Shown: positions 1 to 9,288, counted from the stretch's first letter. The stretch is 64,000 nt of DNA from Moraxella sp035181385 (GCF_035181385.1 NZ_JAXCJK010000002.1:62001-126000); one strand, 5' to 3'. Notes: generated from the sequence alone by a model not told the origin. Numbers and translations are program-made.

Positions 1-1109
1 TAGCTGGCGATCTGCGTGCGTGAAGTCCGCACCTGCATTTGATGCTCAATATCAAGCACAAGCTGACTGACCAAAAGCTCCGCCTCTACTGCTGCTTGCT
101 TTCGCTCTTCTAGGTTGCCTGCGATGACATGTTGCAAATCATCAACTGAATACAAATACACATCATCAAACTCACCCACAGATGGCTCAATGTCTCGTGG
201 CACGGCCAAATCCACCATCAACATAGGCCGATGGCGACGGGTCTTTAAGGCGGATTTTACCATCTGATGCGTGATGAGTGCATTCATGCTGCCGCTACAA
301 CTGCTCACCACATCTGCCTGAGGCAAATAATCATCAAGTTGATTGAGTGGCACAAGCTCAATCTGCATGGTGCGATTGGCATTTTTTGCCATATTCGCCA
401 ATTCCATCGCTAGATTTTCAGCACGCTCACGACTACGATTGGCAATGATAACACGGCCCACGCCAAGTGATGCCACATTGTGTGCCACCAGACGATTCAT
501 CTCACCTGCTGCAACCAGCATGAAAGTCAGTTGATTTGGCTCATCAAAAATTTGTGTAACCAACTTGGCGGTAGCAAAACCCAATGTTACCGCCTGTGCC
601 CCCACCTTGGTATCACGGCGAACCGTGCGTGCAGCAGCAAAGATTTGCTGAGTCAGCCAATCAAAACCCTGCCCCATGCCCCCATACTCACGAGACAAAG
701 CAACCGCTTGACGAATTTGCCCCAAAATCTGTGGTTCGCCCAAAATCATCGAATCAAGTCCTGCTGCTACGCGTAGCCAATGATTTAAAGCTCGGTTGTT
801 TTCATAAATGTATAAAAATGGTGCAATCTCATCAAGGCTCAAGCCTTTAAAATCCGCCAGCCAATGGCGTAACTTTTGTACAGCTTCGCTCATCAAATAT
901 GCATCATCATCGTCCTCACCAACCGTATTTGCATCACTGGGCAGTTTGGCATAAATTTCGCTACGGTTACAGGTTGAGACAATGACCACACCGTCTGTCA
1001 GTGCTTTTAGCTCATCAATCGCACACGGCAAATCCTGCCCAAACGACAACTTCTCACGAAGCTCGACAGGTGCGGTTTTGTGATTGACTCCGATGACGGC
1101 TAATTTCAT
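1..1109 (-). CDS. hemA: Glutamyl-tRNA reductase, 3' end outside the window
   Basis: NADPH-dependent glutamyl-tRNA reductase makes glutamate-1-semialdehyde from glutamyl-tRNA, the first committed step of the C5 route to haem. Translation from the ATG at 1109 begins MKLAVIGVNHKTAPVELRE, the family N-terminus. The catalytic cysteine lies near residue 47 in the conserved STCNRSEIY motif. About 369 codons are inside the window and the frame is still open at base 1, so the C-terminal dimerisation part is cut off. The gene is divergent from the TPR-lolB-ispE operon, the arrangement known from Pseudomonas and Acinetobacter. A TATAAT on the minus strand at 1199-1194 is a possible -10, but no convincing -35 accompanies it. 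Confidence 0.95.
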   Translation of the reverse strand, partial: MKLAVIGVNHKTAPVELREKLSFGQDLPCAIDELKALTDGVVIVSTCNRSEIYAKLPSDANTVGEDDDDAYLMSEAVQKLRHWLADFKGLSLDEIAPFLYIYENNRALNHWLRVAAGLDSMILGEPQILGQIRQAVALSREYGGMGQGFDWLTQQIFAAARTVRRDTKVGAQAVTLGFATAKLVTQIFDEPNQLTFMLVAAGEMNRLVAHNVASLGVGRVIIANRSRERAENLAMELANMAKNANRTMQIELVPLNQLDDYLPQADVVSSCSGSMNALITHQMVKSALKTRRHRPMLMVDLAVPRDIEPSVGEFDDVYLYSVDDLQHVIAGNLEERKQAAVEAELLVSQLVLDIEHQMQVRTSRTQIAS

Positions 1110-1307
1110 CTCATTACTTTACTTTTGACTTGATTAAATTGATGGCAGACGGCAATTTTTGCCAAAAAACAATAAAATAACAATAAAACCGCTATTATAA
1201 CAGCTTTTGGGCAATTTGTGATAAGATTGATGGTAATCACTGATAAAAGCATGGATTTGGCGAAATAAAACCAAAACAAACCACCATGCAATAAACATCA
1301 TTTCCCC

Positions 1308-1335
1308 TTGCACTTATTAAAAATCCTCTTATAAT
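1308..1335 (+). promoter_or_regulatory. Probable sigma-70 promoter of the TPR-lolB-ispE operon
   Basis: TTGCAC at 1308-1313 and TATAAT at 1330-1335 are separated by 16 bases and lie about 70 bases before the ATG at 1404. The rest of the 294-base divergent gap with hemA is AT-rich without other clear elements. Confidence 0.6.
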
Positions 1336-1403
1336 AGATGAGTCAAAAAGCCCACTCTTTTGTTGCAATGTCAAGCACCAACCAAATAAAGCCCTAAACC
1401 ACA

Positions 1404-3371
1404 ATGAAATTACAATTCTGGCAGCATCTTTACCCCACCAAAAAAGACAGTCAACCACCGTCTTTGGGTGCCTTATTTGCCAAAACAAAACGCTCAAAAA
1501 GCGTGGTTACTGCCATATTTTGTTGTGCCATACTGCTACCAAACATCACACCTGTATATGCAGGCGTATTTGACCCATTATTAAAGATTTTATTGCCACT
1601 TTATAAAAAAAATAATCAAAACGATAAAGATGATGATTTGGCAGAAGAAGAGCCAGTTCAGCTCATTGATGATGGTAAAGATGATGACTATGTACCTGCA
1701 CACCACAGCCTAACTGACTTGCTGGCTGATGATATCTCAACCAAAGAAGATGTGCCAACGCTGGATACGCCAGACTTATATGCACTGTTGATGGCAGAGT
1801 TTGCTGTTGACCGTGGCAATATTGAGCAGGCTTTGGCGATTTATAAAGCCGAATCATTCAAAGCCAATGCCACCGCAGTTTTTGAGCGAGCACTCAGCCT
1901 ATCTATTGAATATGAGCAACCACAAGAATCTCTTGTCTTTGCAAATACTTGGCAGGCCAAAAATCCTGATCACATTCCTGCATGGTTTTATATAACACAT
2001 CTGGCATTAAAGGCATATGATTATAATCAAGCAGCAAGAATGCTTACGATGATTTTAAAATACGACCCCAAAGCAGATTTGACACAGATTTTTGGTAGCA
2101 TTTTTCCCAACGAGCCCACAGACCAACAAGCACTTTTGCACGCTTTGCGGGAGATTGACAGCAAGAACACTTCGGTGGCAGCACTACGCTCAGGTCTGCT
2201 GATGCGACTTGGCGAGTATGAATTATCACTGTTTCATATTAACAATGCTTTAAAAGCTGAGCCGAATAATCTGGCTTTCATCAACCTAAAAATTGACATC
2301 TTAAACATCGCAAAACGCAAAGATGAGCTGTGGCAATTTTTGCACGCCAAACGCAAAGCCCTACCCCAAGAAACATCGCTGTACTTGTACGAAATTCGTC
2401 ATTTCATCAGCCAAGGCAACCTACAAGACGCTTGGCGGTTACTATTGACTGCCAATAAAAACACCCAAAACCCTGATGTTACGCTCTTAGCAGGGCTTGT
2501 AGGGCTTGACATCGGCAAACACAAACAAGCCATAGAACTGCTCACACCATTGACCAAAAATCCTGACTTTGCCAGTCAGGCACACTATTATCTGGGCATT
2601 GGTTATGAGCGATTGGGTGATGCCCTGCACGCACGACAGCATTATGAAAAAGTTAAAAATGACGATAATGTCCTAGAAGCACGCACCAAAGTTGTAGGTT
2701 TTTATTTGCTTGACAACAATGTTGAGGCCGCCATGTCTACACTCGTGCGTCTGCGTGATGAATACGAAATTTATGCCACCGACAGCTACATCTTGCAAGC
2801 TGAAATCCGTTTACGCCAAGGCGATACTGAGTCTGCCAAGGACATCTTAACCACAGCAAACCGCCAATACCCCAATGATGACCGCTTACTTTTTGCCAGC
2901 TATCAATTGCTTGAAAACGAACTTGGCGATGATGAAAAGCAAGACATCATCGCCAAGTTGGTCAAATTAGACCCACACAATCTGGCCTATCAGCTTTCTT
3001 TGGCCAAGCTGAATTTACACGCCAATCCAAACGATGAAAACGCCCTTGCTATCGCCAAAGCCATCAGCCAGACTCGTGCTGACGATCCTTTGTATGACAA
3101 AGATTTGCAACTAAACGCACTCATTTTACTGAGTGAAAACGCCCTATTAAACAACGACTATCAAGCCATCATCAGCCACCTACAAGCACCTTATGAAGTG
3201 TCGCTTGATTTGAATGCAGGGATTTTGCTATTGCGTGCCTATCAGGGCTTGGGCAATGAGGACATGGTTCAAAAAATATTAGCAGAGTTGCAAGCCAAAT
3301 ACGACTTTAACAACCCAAACGATAATAACCCAAACAATCGGCCCAACACCAATATTACCCAACTTTATTGA
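1404..3371 (+). CDS. Tetratricopeptide-repeat protein upstream of lolB
   Basis: A 655-residue protein with a basic N-terminus and one hydrophobic stretch near residues 35-53, which could be a late signal peptide or a membrane anchor. An acidic linker (70-110) follows, then a long helical region (about 120-620) with repeated TPR-type helix pairs, for example around ALAIYKAESF and HYYLGIGYERLGDALHARQHYEKV. The C-terminus is a low-complexity Asn/Pro tail. A TPR protein at this position before lolB and ispE is a conserved feature of Pseudomonas and Acinetobacter genomes (PA4667 type). Its molecular role is not established; a link to envelope or lipoprotein biogenesis is only inferred from its neighbours. 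lolB starts about 50 bases downstream. Confidence 0.85.
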   Translation: MKLQFWQHLYPTKKDSQPPSLGALFAKTKRSKSVVTAIFCCAILLPNITPVYAGVFDPLLKILLPLYKKNNQNDKDDDLAEEEPVQLIDDGKDDDYVPAHHSLTDLLADDISTKEDVPTLDTPDLYALLMAEFAVDRGNIEQALAIYKAESFKANATAVFERALSLSIEYEQPQESLVFANTWQAKNPDHIPAWFYITHLALKAYDYNQAARMLTMILKYDPKADLTQIFGSIFPNEPTDQQALLHALREIDSKNTSVAALRSGLLMRLGEYELSLFHINNALKAEPNNLAFINLKIDILNIAKRKDELWQFLHAKRKALPQETSLYLYEIRHFISQGNLQDAWRLLLTANKNTQNPDVTLLAGLVGLDIGKHKQAIELLTPLTKNPDFASQAHYYLGIGYERLGDALHARQHYEKVKNDDNVLEARTKVVGFYLLDNNVEAAMSTLVRLRDEYEIYATDSYILQAEIRLRQGDTESAKDILTTANRQYPNDDRLLFASYQLLENELGDDEKQDIIAKLVKLDPHNLAYQLSLAKLNLHANPNDENALAIAKAISQTRADDPLYDKDLQLNALILLSENALLNNDYQAIISHLQAPYEVSLDLNAGILLLRAYQGLGNEDMVQKILAELQAKYDFNNPNDNNPNNRPNTNITQLY

Positions 3372-3425
3372 CAAGATGGGCAAATGATCTGCTCACTAAT
3401 ATTACAGGACATTCAAAAAATATTC

Positions 3426-4031
3426 ATGAACAACACCAAAAAACCCCATCGCTTGTTTGCCCCATTGTGTGTGGGCATTTTATTTGTCAGCACAGTATTT
3501 TTGGCAGGTTGTCAAACAATTCTGACCCCTTTGCCCCCATCAATTGACCACAACATCAATGCACCAATACAGTTTGATATCAGTGGCAAAATTGGCATCG
3601 CCAGCACATCAACTGGCAAAACTCAATCAGGTTCAGCATTTTATTCGTGGAAACAAGCAGGCGAGCGATTTGCGATTGGTTTGGTCGGTGCATTAGGGAT
3701 TGGCACAACAACCATCAGCTTTGATGGACGCACTGCCACTGTTGATAATGAACTGACAGGCCCAATCACCGCCGATACCCCAGAACAGCTACTACAACAA
3801 GCGACAGGTTGGCAAGCACCGATCAGCCAATTGCCACATTGGATAGTTGGGCAAAATGCCCCAAGTGACAGCAGTCAGGACACAGATGGGCAAAATAGAC
3901 TCATCAAAGCCATCAATGGTGATTGGGCGGCGTATTTTGAATACAAAGATCAGGATAAAACACCGAGTCGTTTACGCATTACCCATACCGACGGTCATCG
4001 CATCATCATGACCATCACTCATCACAAATGA
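3426..4031 (+). CDS. lolB: Outer-membrane lipoprotein localisation factor LolB
   Basis: LolB is the outer-membrane lipoprotein that accepts lipoproteins from periplasmic LolA and inserts them into the outer membrane. From the ATG at 3426 the product has 201 residues, with a basic N-terminus, a hydrophobic core and a lipobox ending LAGC (Cys29). The frame is open upstream to 3384, but the extra residues would sit in front of the signal peptide, so 3426 is preferred. The mature part carries the family pattern of a beta-barrel with a GxG-rich segment (FAIGLVGALGIGTTTISFDG). It lies between the TPR gene and ispE in one apparent operon, the usual lolB-ispE pairing. Confidence 0.88.
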   Translation: MNNTKKPHRLFAPLCVGILFVSTVFLAGCQTILTPLPPSIDHNINAPIQFDISGKIGIASTSTGKTQSGSAFYSWKQAGERFAIGLVGALGIGTTTISFDGRTATVDNELTGPITADTPEQLLQQATGWQAPISQLPHWIVGQNAPSDSSQDTDGQNRLIKAINGDWAAYFEYKDQDKTPSRLRITHTDGHRIIMTITHHK

Positions 4032-4052
4032 CCTTATTTGGTCGGCTCATAC

Positions 4053-4937
4053 ATGAATAATTTTGACATGCAAACAATTCGCCTAATTTCTCCTGCCAAG
4101 ATAAACTTATTTTTACACATCACAGGCAAGCGTGCCGATGGCTATCATGATTTACAAAGTGTATTTCGTGCAATCAATTTTGGCGATGAGCTCAGTTTTA
4201 TGTTATGTGATGGCAACGAGCTATTACAACTTCATGGTGCCAATCATCTGACGGACACTCTTAACGATAATCTTATTGCTAAAGCCGTCTACACACTTGC
4301 CAAACATTATCCAAACCATGCCAAATCTGTACGCATTACCCTTAAAAAACATATCCCCACAGGAGCAGGTCTTGGAGGAGGCTCATCAAATTGTGCAAGC
4401 ACACTCATCGCCATCAACCTACTCTGGCAGCTTAATCTATCCACCCAACAGCTGATTGGCATCGCTGCCACTTTAGGAGCTGATGTACCATTTTTTATCT
4501 TTGCCCATACTCATCGCTCAGACGCCATCGCCACAGGTATCGGCGAGAAACTATCAAGCATTGATTTGCCAAAACGCCATTATCTATTACTCATGCCAAA
4601 CGCACATCTTGCCACTGCACATTTTTTCAAACACCCAAATCTTAAAAAAAATACTCATCTGATTCATGATTTACAGCAACAATATGCAGCATTTGACGCC
4701 AAGCTCACCCCACCATTTCACAACTGCTTTGAACACATTGCCAGCACCGACAGCCCGCCTGTCAAAATCGCACTTAACTACTTAGACGCTCTACCCAGCA
4801 CCTCAACACCACGCATGACAGGCACAGGCAGTGCAGTATTTTTGCCATTAGCTGATGATGATTTGGTGCACGCCGAGCGATGGCGAGATAGTGCACCGTG
4901 CCGTGCAGTCATTTGCAGTAGCCTTTATGGTTCATGA
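4053..4937 (+). CDS. ispE: 4-diphosphocytidyl-2-C-methyl-D-erythritol kinase
   Basis: IspE phosphorylates CDP-methylerythritol with ATP in the non-mevalonate isoprenoid pathway. It is a cytosolic GHMP-family kinase. The substrate-binding start SPAKINLFLHITGKRADGYH is near residues 12-32, and the ATP-binding glycine loop PTGAGLGGGSSN follows in the first half. The C-terminal MTGTGSAVF loop is also present. The frame opens at a TTG (4038); ATG 4053 (294 residues) and ATG 4068 are both plausible and neither has a strong ribosome-binding site. It is the last gene of the TPR-lolB-ispE set and is followed by the tRNA-Gln promoter. Confidence 0.93.
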   Translation: MNNFDMQTIRLISPAKINLFLHITGKRADGYHDLQSVFRAINFGDELSFMLCDGNELLQLHGANHLTDTLNDNLIAKAVYTLAKHYPNHAKSVRITLKKHIPTGAGLGGGSSNCASTLIAINLLWQLNLSTQQLIGIAATLGADVPFFIFAHTHRSDAIATGIGEKLSSIDLPKRHYLLLMPNAHLATAHFFKHPNLKKNTHLIHDLQQQYAAFDAKLTPPFHNCFEHIASTDSPPVKIALNYLDALPSTSTPRMTGTGSAVFLPLADDDLVHAERWRDSAPCRAVICSSLYGS

Positions 4938-4997
4938 TCACCAAACAAAAGAAAAATTTAATCAATAAATTTTTTTAGATTTTTTTAAAAAAAATAC

Positions 4998-5025
4998 TTG
5001 CATAATATAAATTTTTCGGTATAAT
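4998..5025 (+). promoter_or_regulatory. Promoter of the tandem tRNA-Gln genes
   Basis: TTGCAT at 4998-5003 and TATAAT at 5020-5025 with a 16-base spacer. The discriminator before the tRNA at 5039 is tatccGCC, GC-rich as in stringently controlled stable-RNA promoters. Confidence 0.75.
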
Positions 5026-5038
5026 TATCCGCCTATAT

Positions 5039-5114
5039 AGGGGCGTCGCCAAGTTGGTAAGGCATCAGGTTTTGATCCTGACATTCGTTGGTTCGAGTCC
5101 AGCCGCCTCTGCCA
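5039..5114 (+). tRNA. tRNA-Gln (anticodon UUG), copy 1
   Basis: A complete 76-base cloverleaf with CCA encoded. The acceptor arms AGGGGCG and CGCCTCT pair with one G-U; the anticodon loop is TTTTGAT with TTG as anticodon; the T-loop is TTCGAGT. A second copy follows after 28 bases. Confidence 0.95.
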
Positions 5115-5142
5115 TTTTTAAACTTTTTTTAAAAGTTTATCT

Positions 5143-5218
5143 AGGGGTATCGCCAAGTTGGTAAGGCATCAGGTTTTGATCCTGACATTCGTTGGTTCGA
5201 GTCCAGCTACCTCTGCCA
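5143..5218 (+). tRNA. tRNA-Gln (anticodon UUG), copy 2
   Basis: Nearly identical to the copy at 5039 over 76 bases, with CCA encoded. The acceptor stem is AGGGGTA/TACCTCT: compared with copy 1, two base pairs have changed on both sides, so pairing is kept. It is co-transcribed with copy 1 and ends before the terminator at 5236. Confidence 0.95.
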
Positions 5219-5235
5219 TATTCAAGCCTAGCTTG

Positions 5236-5272
5236 AAACAAAAGCCAATTCTTCGGAATTGGCTTTTGTTTT
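5236..5272 (+). terminator. Rho-independent terminator after tRNA-Gln, UUCG tetraloop
   Basis: A 16-base-pair stem (AAACAAAAGCCAATTC and its complement) closed by a C(TTCG)G tetraloop and rich in T on the 3' side. It closes the tRNA-Gln unit before prs. Confidence 0.85.
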
Positions 5273-5430
5273 ATCCAGCCTTGACCTAATTTTCACACCA
5301 TATAAAAACCAACAGCCTGCATCAGTTACAAGAAAATCAACCAAAGCGATGCAAATTTTGTATAAAAATGTTAAAATAAACACTAAGATTTTTTCTTTTA
5401 TTTCTTTTAGCCTTTTTATAGGATTATCAT

Positions 5431-6384
5431 ATGTCATACATGGCCATCTTCTCAGGTAGTGCAAATCCACAGCTTGCTCAGATTGTCGCTGACCATCTTC
5501 ATATCCCTCTAAGTAAAGCCGACATTACCCGCTTTTCTGATGGTGAAATTGCCATCGAAATTAAAGAAAATGTGCGTGGTAAAGATGTATTTATCCTACA
5601 GCCTACCTGTGCACCAACCAATGATAATCTCATGGAGATTGTGCTATTGGCTGATGCACTTCGTCGTTCAAGTGCAGGTCGTATCACAGCGGTAATTCCT
5701 TATTTTGGCTACGCCCGCCAAGACCGACGCCCTCGTTCGGCTCGTGTGCCCATTTCTGCTAAGGTGGTTGCTGATATGCTGTCAATCTCTGGTATTGACC
5801 GTGTGATGGTGGTGGATTTGCACGCAGACCAAATTCAAGGCTTTTTTGATGTGCCTGTGGACAATCTGTACGGCACGCCTGTATTGCTCAGCGATTTAAA
5901 ACAGCAAAACTACGAAAATCTCATGGTTGTATCGCCTGATGTGGGTGGCGTGGTGCGTGCTCGTGCCATGGCAAAGCTGCTTGGTGATACCGACCTTGCC
6001 ATCATTGACAAGCGTCGTGCTCGTGCTAACGAATCACAAGTCATGCACATCATCGGTGATGTCAACGCTCGTGATTGCGTCATCATTGATGATATTGTAG
6101 ATACCGCAGGCACGCTGTGCAAAGCCGCTCAAGCCCTAAAAGACAATGGTGCACGCCGTGTGGTTGGCTATATCACTCACCCTGTCCTATCAGGCAAGGC
6201 GATTGACAACATCAGCAATTCAGCATTGGACGAAATTGTTGTTACAGACACCATTCCGCTATCAGATGCTGCCAAAGCCTGCCCAAAAATCCGCCAAGTA
6301 AGCATCGCATCGCTACTGGCAGAAAGCCTACGCCGTATTAACAATGAAGAATCCATCAGTGCACTGTTTGACTATGGTGCATAA
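5431..6384 (+). CDS. prs: Ribose-phosphate pyrophosphokinase (PRPP synthase)
   Basis: Makes PRPP from ribose-5-phosphate and ATP for nucleotide, histidine and tryptophan synthesis. The 317-residue length matches the family. Visible motifs are FSDGEIAIEIKENVRG, the YARQDRR flexible-loop region, the DLHADQIQGFF metal site and the PRPP-binding loop CVIIDDIVDTAGTL. The ATG at 5431 follows AGGA by seven bases, and MSYMAIFSGSAN fits the usual start. It has its own terminator at 6401. The position after tRNA-Gln and ispE and upstream of rplY-pth is the conserved prs neighbourhood, here interrupted by putP. Confidence 0.97.
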   Translation: MSYMAIFSGSANPQLAQIVADHLHIPLSKADITRFSDGEIAIEIKENVRGKDVFILQPTCAPTNDNLMEIVLLADALRRSSAGRITAVIPYFGYARQDRRPRSARVPISAKVVADMLSISGIDRVMVVDLHADQIQGFFDVPVDNLYGTPVLLSDLKQQNYENLMVVSPDVGGVVRARAMAKLLGDTDLAIIDKRRARANESQVMHIIGDVNARDCVIIDDIVDTAGTLCKAAQALKDNGARRVVGYITHPVLSGKAIDNISNSALDEIVVTDTIPLSDAAKACPKIRQVSIASLLAESLRRINNEESISALFDYGA

Positions 6385-6400
6385 GGTTTTTATCAATTTT

Positions 6401-6429
6401 AAAAACCCATCAAGCCGATGGGTTTTTTA
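6401..6429 (+). terminator. Terminator of prs
   Basis: Stem AAAAACCCATC / GATGGGTTTTTT with a five-base loop and a T run, just after the prs stop. Confidence 0.85.
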
Positions 6430-6489
6430 TTTATACCTTTTATACTACACTACCGGTCTTTACTATTAGTCTTTCAATCACCCATGAAT

Positions 6490-6520
6490 AAAAAAACACC
6501 GTCAATGCGGTGTTTTTTTT
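6490..6520 (-). terminator. Terminator of putP, symmetrical on both strands
   Basis: AAAAAACACCG and CGGTGTTTTTT flank a six-base loop. It lies 15 bases past the putP stop and can also stop read-through from prs. Confidence 0.8.
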
Positions 6521-6534
6521 ATGGATCGATATCT

Positions 6535-8031
6535 TTATTTTAAGATTTTTTCCATTTGTTCAAAACGCTCAACAATGTAGGCTTTTGGTGGTGCTGTCAT
6601 CAAACTTACCACAACAGTTGCAATGGCACTAAACACAAAGCCTGGCATGATAGAATAGATGGCATCATTGGCAGGCTGGCCATTAATTTCAAAACCGCCA
6701 TATACCCAGATAATCACCGTCAAAGCACCGACAATCATACCAGCCAACGCCCCATGGCGGTTCATGCGTTTCCACATCAAACTAAACAATACCAAAGGAC
6801 CAAATGCCGCACCAAAGCCCGCCCAAGCGTGCGATACCAGTTTTAATACCGAACTGTCTTTATCACCTGCAATGATGATGGCAACGATTGACACCACAAC
6901 GACCGAGATACGACCCACCAAAACTTGGCGTGCCTCCGAAGCCTCTTTATTCAAGAATAACTTATATACATCACGAGTAAGTGAGCTTGACACTACCAAA
7001 AGTTGGCTTGAAATGGTACTCATGATCGCCGCCAAAATTGCAGCAAGCAAGAAACCAGAAATCAGTGGGTGAAATAAGATTTGTGAAAATACCAAGAAAA
7101 TGGTTTCTGGATCATCTAAGGTCATGCCTTGGTTATGAATATATGCCAGACCAGACAGACCCACCATCAACGCACCAATCAAGCTCAAAATCATCCAGCT
7201 CATGCCAATGGCACACGCTGTTGGCACATCTTTGTGTGAGCGAAGTGCCATAAAACGCACGATGATGTGTGGCTGACCAAAATAGCCCAAACCCCATGCC
7301 GCCAAAGAGATTGCTCCCATGACACTCACACCACTCATGATATTAAGATAGTCAGGATTAACTGATTGTGCTACCACAAACCCCTCAGAAATACCACCGA
7401 TTTGGGTAAACGCCACAAATGGTACAAGTAACATAGCAACCAACATGATGATGCCTTGCACAAAGTCAGTCAATGACACCGCCAAAAATCCACCAAATAA
7501 TGTATAGGCCACAACCACGCCTGCCGTTACCCATAGGCCAAGCTCATACGACAAACCCAATGAGTTTTCAAACAGCTTACCACCACCAACTAAGCTTGCT
7601 GCCGTATAAACCGTGAAGAACAAAATCACCACCAACGCAGAGCCCAAACGCAATGCGTGTGATGAGTCATCAAAACGATTGGCAAAAAAGTCAGGCAATG
7701 TGATTGCATTGTCTGCCAATTCGGTATAGATACGCAAACGAGGTGCAACCAATAGATAATTGGCAAATGCACCAACCATTAAACCGCCTGCAATCCAAAA
7801 ACTGACAATACCAGAGGCGTACATATAGCCTGGCAAGCCAAGCAACAACCAGCCTGACATATCCGACGCACCTGCCGACAATGCAGCCACCGCAGGGCTT
7901 AGATTACGACCGCCAAGCATATAGCCTTCAACATCGTTTTGTTGTCTAAAATAAGCATACACCCCAATAGCAATCATCAATAGAAAATAGATTGCCAGAG
8001 AAATCCATACGCCAGAAGCCACATTGCTCAT
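6535..8031 (-). CDS. putP: Sodium/proline symporter
   Basis: A 498-residue inner-membrane transporter of the sodium:solute symporter family (SSS). About twelve to thirteen hydrophobic segments are readable. The family signature region near residues 40-60 (YMLGGRNLSPAVAALSAGAS followed by DMSGWLLLGLPG) matches PutP and its sodium and proline site. The ATG at 8031 has AAGGAG six bases upstream. The gene is convergent with prs and divergent from rplY. Proline uptake is the most likely role because of the strong PutP-type signature; other amino-acid specificities within SSS cannot be excluded from sequence alone. Confidence 0.9.
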   Translation of the reverse strand: MSNVASGVWISLAIYFLLMIAIGVYAYFRQQNDVEGYMLGGRNLSPAVAALSAGASDMSGWLLLGLPGYMYASGIVSFWIAGGLMVGAFANYLLVAPRLRIYTELADNAITLPDFFANRFDDSSHALRLGSALVVILFFTVYTAASLVGGGKLFENSLGLSYELGLWVTAGVVVAYTLFGGFLAVSLTDFVQGIIMLVAMLLVPFVAFTQIGGISEGFVVAQSVNPDYLNIMSGVSVMGAISLAAWGLGYFGQPHIIVRFMALRSHKDVPTACAIGMSWMILSLIGALMVGLSGLAYIHNQGMTLDDPETIFLVFSQILFHPLISGFLLAAILAAIMSTISSQLLVVSSSLTRDVYKLFLNKEASEARQVLVGRISVVVVSIVAIIIAGDKDSSVLKLVSHAWAGFGAAFGPLVLFSLMWKRMNRHGALAGMIVGALTVIIWVYGGFEINGQPANDAIYSIMPGFVFSAIATVVVSLMTAPPKAYIVERFEQMEKILK

Positions 8032-8332
8032 GACATTCTCCTTAAAATTTTTTAACCGTTAAAAGCATTTTTTTGCAAACTTAAAAGCTTAAGCAAAAAT
8101 TCAGTCTTGTCGCCTTGTTTTTTTGCTGATATGAGCCATATCATTACAAACATCATTCAAGGCGTGTTATTTTTGTAACAAACTTATCTATTATATAACA
8201 AAAACCTCCAAAATAGATAAAGAATATGAGACTTGTTCTCAATAATGGTGGATTTTTTAAATATTTTTACCAAAATTAACCATGAAACAACCATCTTTTC
8301 TTGGTAATAAGCTCAAATCAGCACAAAAACCT
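8032..8332. other. Non-coding divergent region between putP and rplY
   Basis: About 300 AT-rich bases. A TATAAT on the minus strand at 8195-8190 could serve putP, but no good -35 is visible. A GAGA/TCTC short inverted repeat lies near 8227-8240. No open reading frame or known RNA was recognised. Confidence 0.4.
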
Positions 8333-8361
8333 TTGCCAATGATAAAAATTTTTAGTATAAT
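8333..8361 (+). promoter_or_regulatory. Promoter of rplY
   Basis: TTGCCA at 8333-8338 and TATAAT at 8356-8361 with a 17-base spacer. The transcript would have a leader of about 115 bases before the ATG at 8483. Confidence 0.7.
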
Positions 8362-8373
8362 TGATGGCTAATT

Positions 8374-8452
8374 TTCCAAGCATAAAGCGAAGTTATCCTT
8401 CTTTTTTGCCAACTGCCTTGGAAGATGATTAGGCTGGTCGCAAGCCTAAATC
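8374..8452 (+). promoter_or_regulatory. Structured 5' leader of rplY
   Basis: Two nested or adjacent stems can be drawn: TTCCAAG (8374-8380) with CTTGGAA (8417-8423), and GATTAGGCT (8427-8435) with AGCCTAAATC (8443-8452, one bulged A). Function is unknown. Autogenous control by L25 is a possible reading, not shown. Confidence 0.4.
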
Positions 8453-8482
8453 TTTCATTCATTTCCCATTTAAGGAATCATC

Positions 8483-9151
8483 ATGAGTTACACTCTAAAT
8501 GCCGTAGCACGCGCTACCGAACAGCAGGGCAAAGGTGCGAGCCGCCGCCTGCGTAAAGAAAATCTAATTCCTGCCATCATCTATGGTGGTGAAGGTGAGC
8601 CAGTTTCTATTTGCGTAAAAACAAATGAATTAGTTAAAGCCATTTCAGAAGACGCATTCTTTTCTAGCATCATCAGCATTGAGCTAGATGGTCAAAAGCA
8701 CGAAGTGGTCATCAAGGCACTACAACGCCATCCGTCAAAGGGTTTTCCGCTACACGCTGACTTCCAACGCATTGTTCGTGGTCAAGAGATGAACTTTAAT
8801 GTACCTGTACAGTTTGTTAATGAAGAAGCATCAGCTGGCAAAAAAGCTGGTGGCGTACTTACTCAGCTGATGAACGACATTCAAGTAACTTGCCTACCAC
8901 GTAACCTACCTGAATTCATTGAAGTTGATGTGGCTGCACTAGAAGTGGGCGACAACATTCGCCTAGGCGATGTTGTACTACCAGAAGGCTTGACATTGGT
9001 TCTACATGACGACAGCGAACTAGACAACGCCGTTGTTAGCATGCAAGCACCAACTGTAGAAAAAGTTGAAGAAGAGAGCGAAGAAGAAAGCACTGAAGCA
9101 CAAGCTGTTGAAGCACCTGCTGAAGATGCACAAAGCCAAGAAGAAGAATGA
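8483..9151 (+). CDS. rplY: 50S ribosomal protein L25/Ctc, long form
   Basis: Binds 5S rRNA in the large subunit. The 222-residue product is the long TL5/Ctc type. The N-terminal L25 barrel (about 1-95) contains the conserved GKGASRRLRKENLIPAIIYGG, and a C-terminal beta domain runs to about residue 190. The last 30 residues are almost all Glu, Ala, Ser and Gln, a disordered acidic tail. The ATG at 8483 has AAGGA nine bases upstream. A strong promoter, a structured leader and a terminator at 9185 frame it. pth follows, the widespread rplY-pth pair, but with a terminator in between. Confidence 0.95.
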   Translation: MSYTLNAVARATEQQGKGASRRLRKENLIPAIIYGGEGEPVSICVKTNELVKAISEDAFFSSIISIELDGQKHEVVIKALQRHPSKGFPLHADFQRIVRGQEMNFNVPVQFVNEEASAGKKAGGVLTQLMNDIQVTCLPRNLPEFIEVDVAALEVGDNIRLGDVVLPEGLTLVLHDDSELDNAVVSMQAPTVEKVEEESEEESTEAQAVEAPAEDAQSQEEE

Positions 9152-9184
9152 TACAACCATCAGAGTAAATCATTCTAATGATTC

Positions 9185-9215
9185 AAAAGCCAGCAAAATT
9201 TTGCTGGCTTTTTTG
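9185..9215 (+). terminator. Terminator of rplY
   Basis: AAAAGCCAGCAAAA / TTTTGCTGGCTTTTTT, a near-perfect stem followed by T residues. Confidence 0.85.
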
Positions 9216-9288
9216 TTACCAATTTATTTTCATTTTATTAAAAATTAACTATAATAATCGGTAATTTTTTTACTCATAAAGACAAGAC

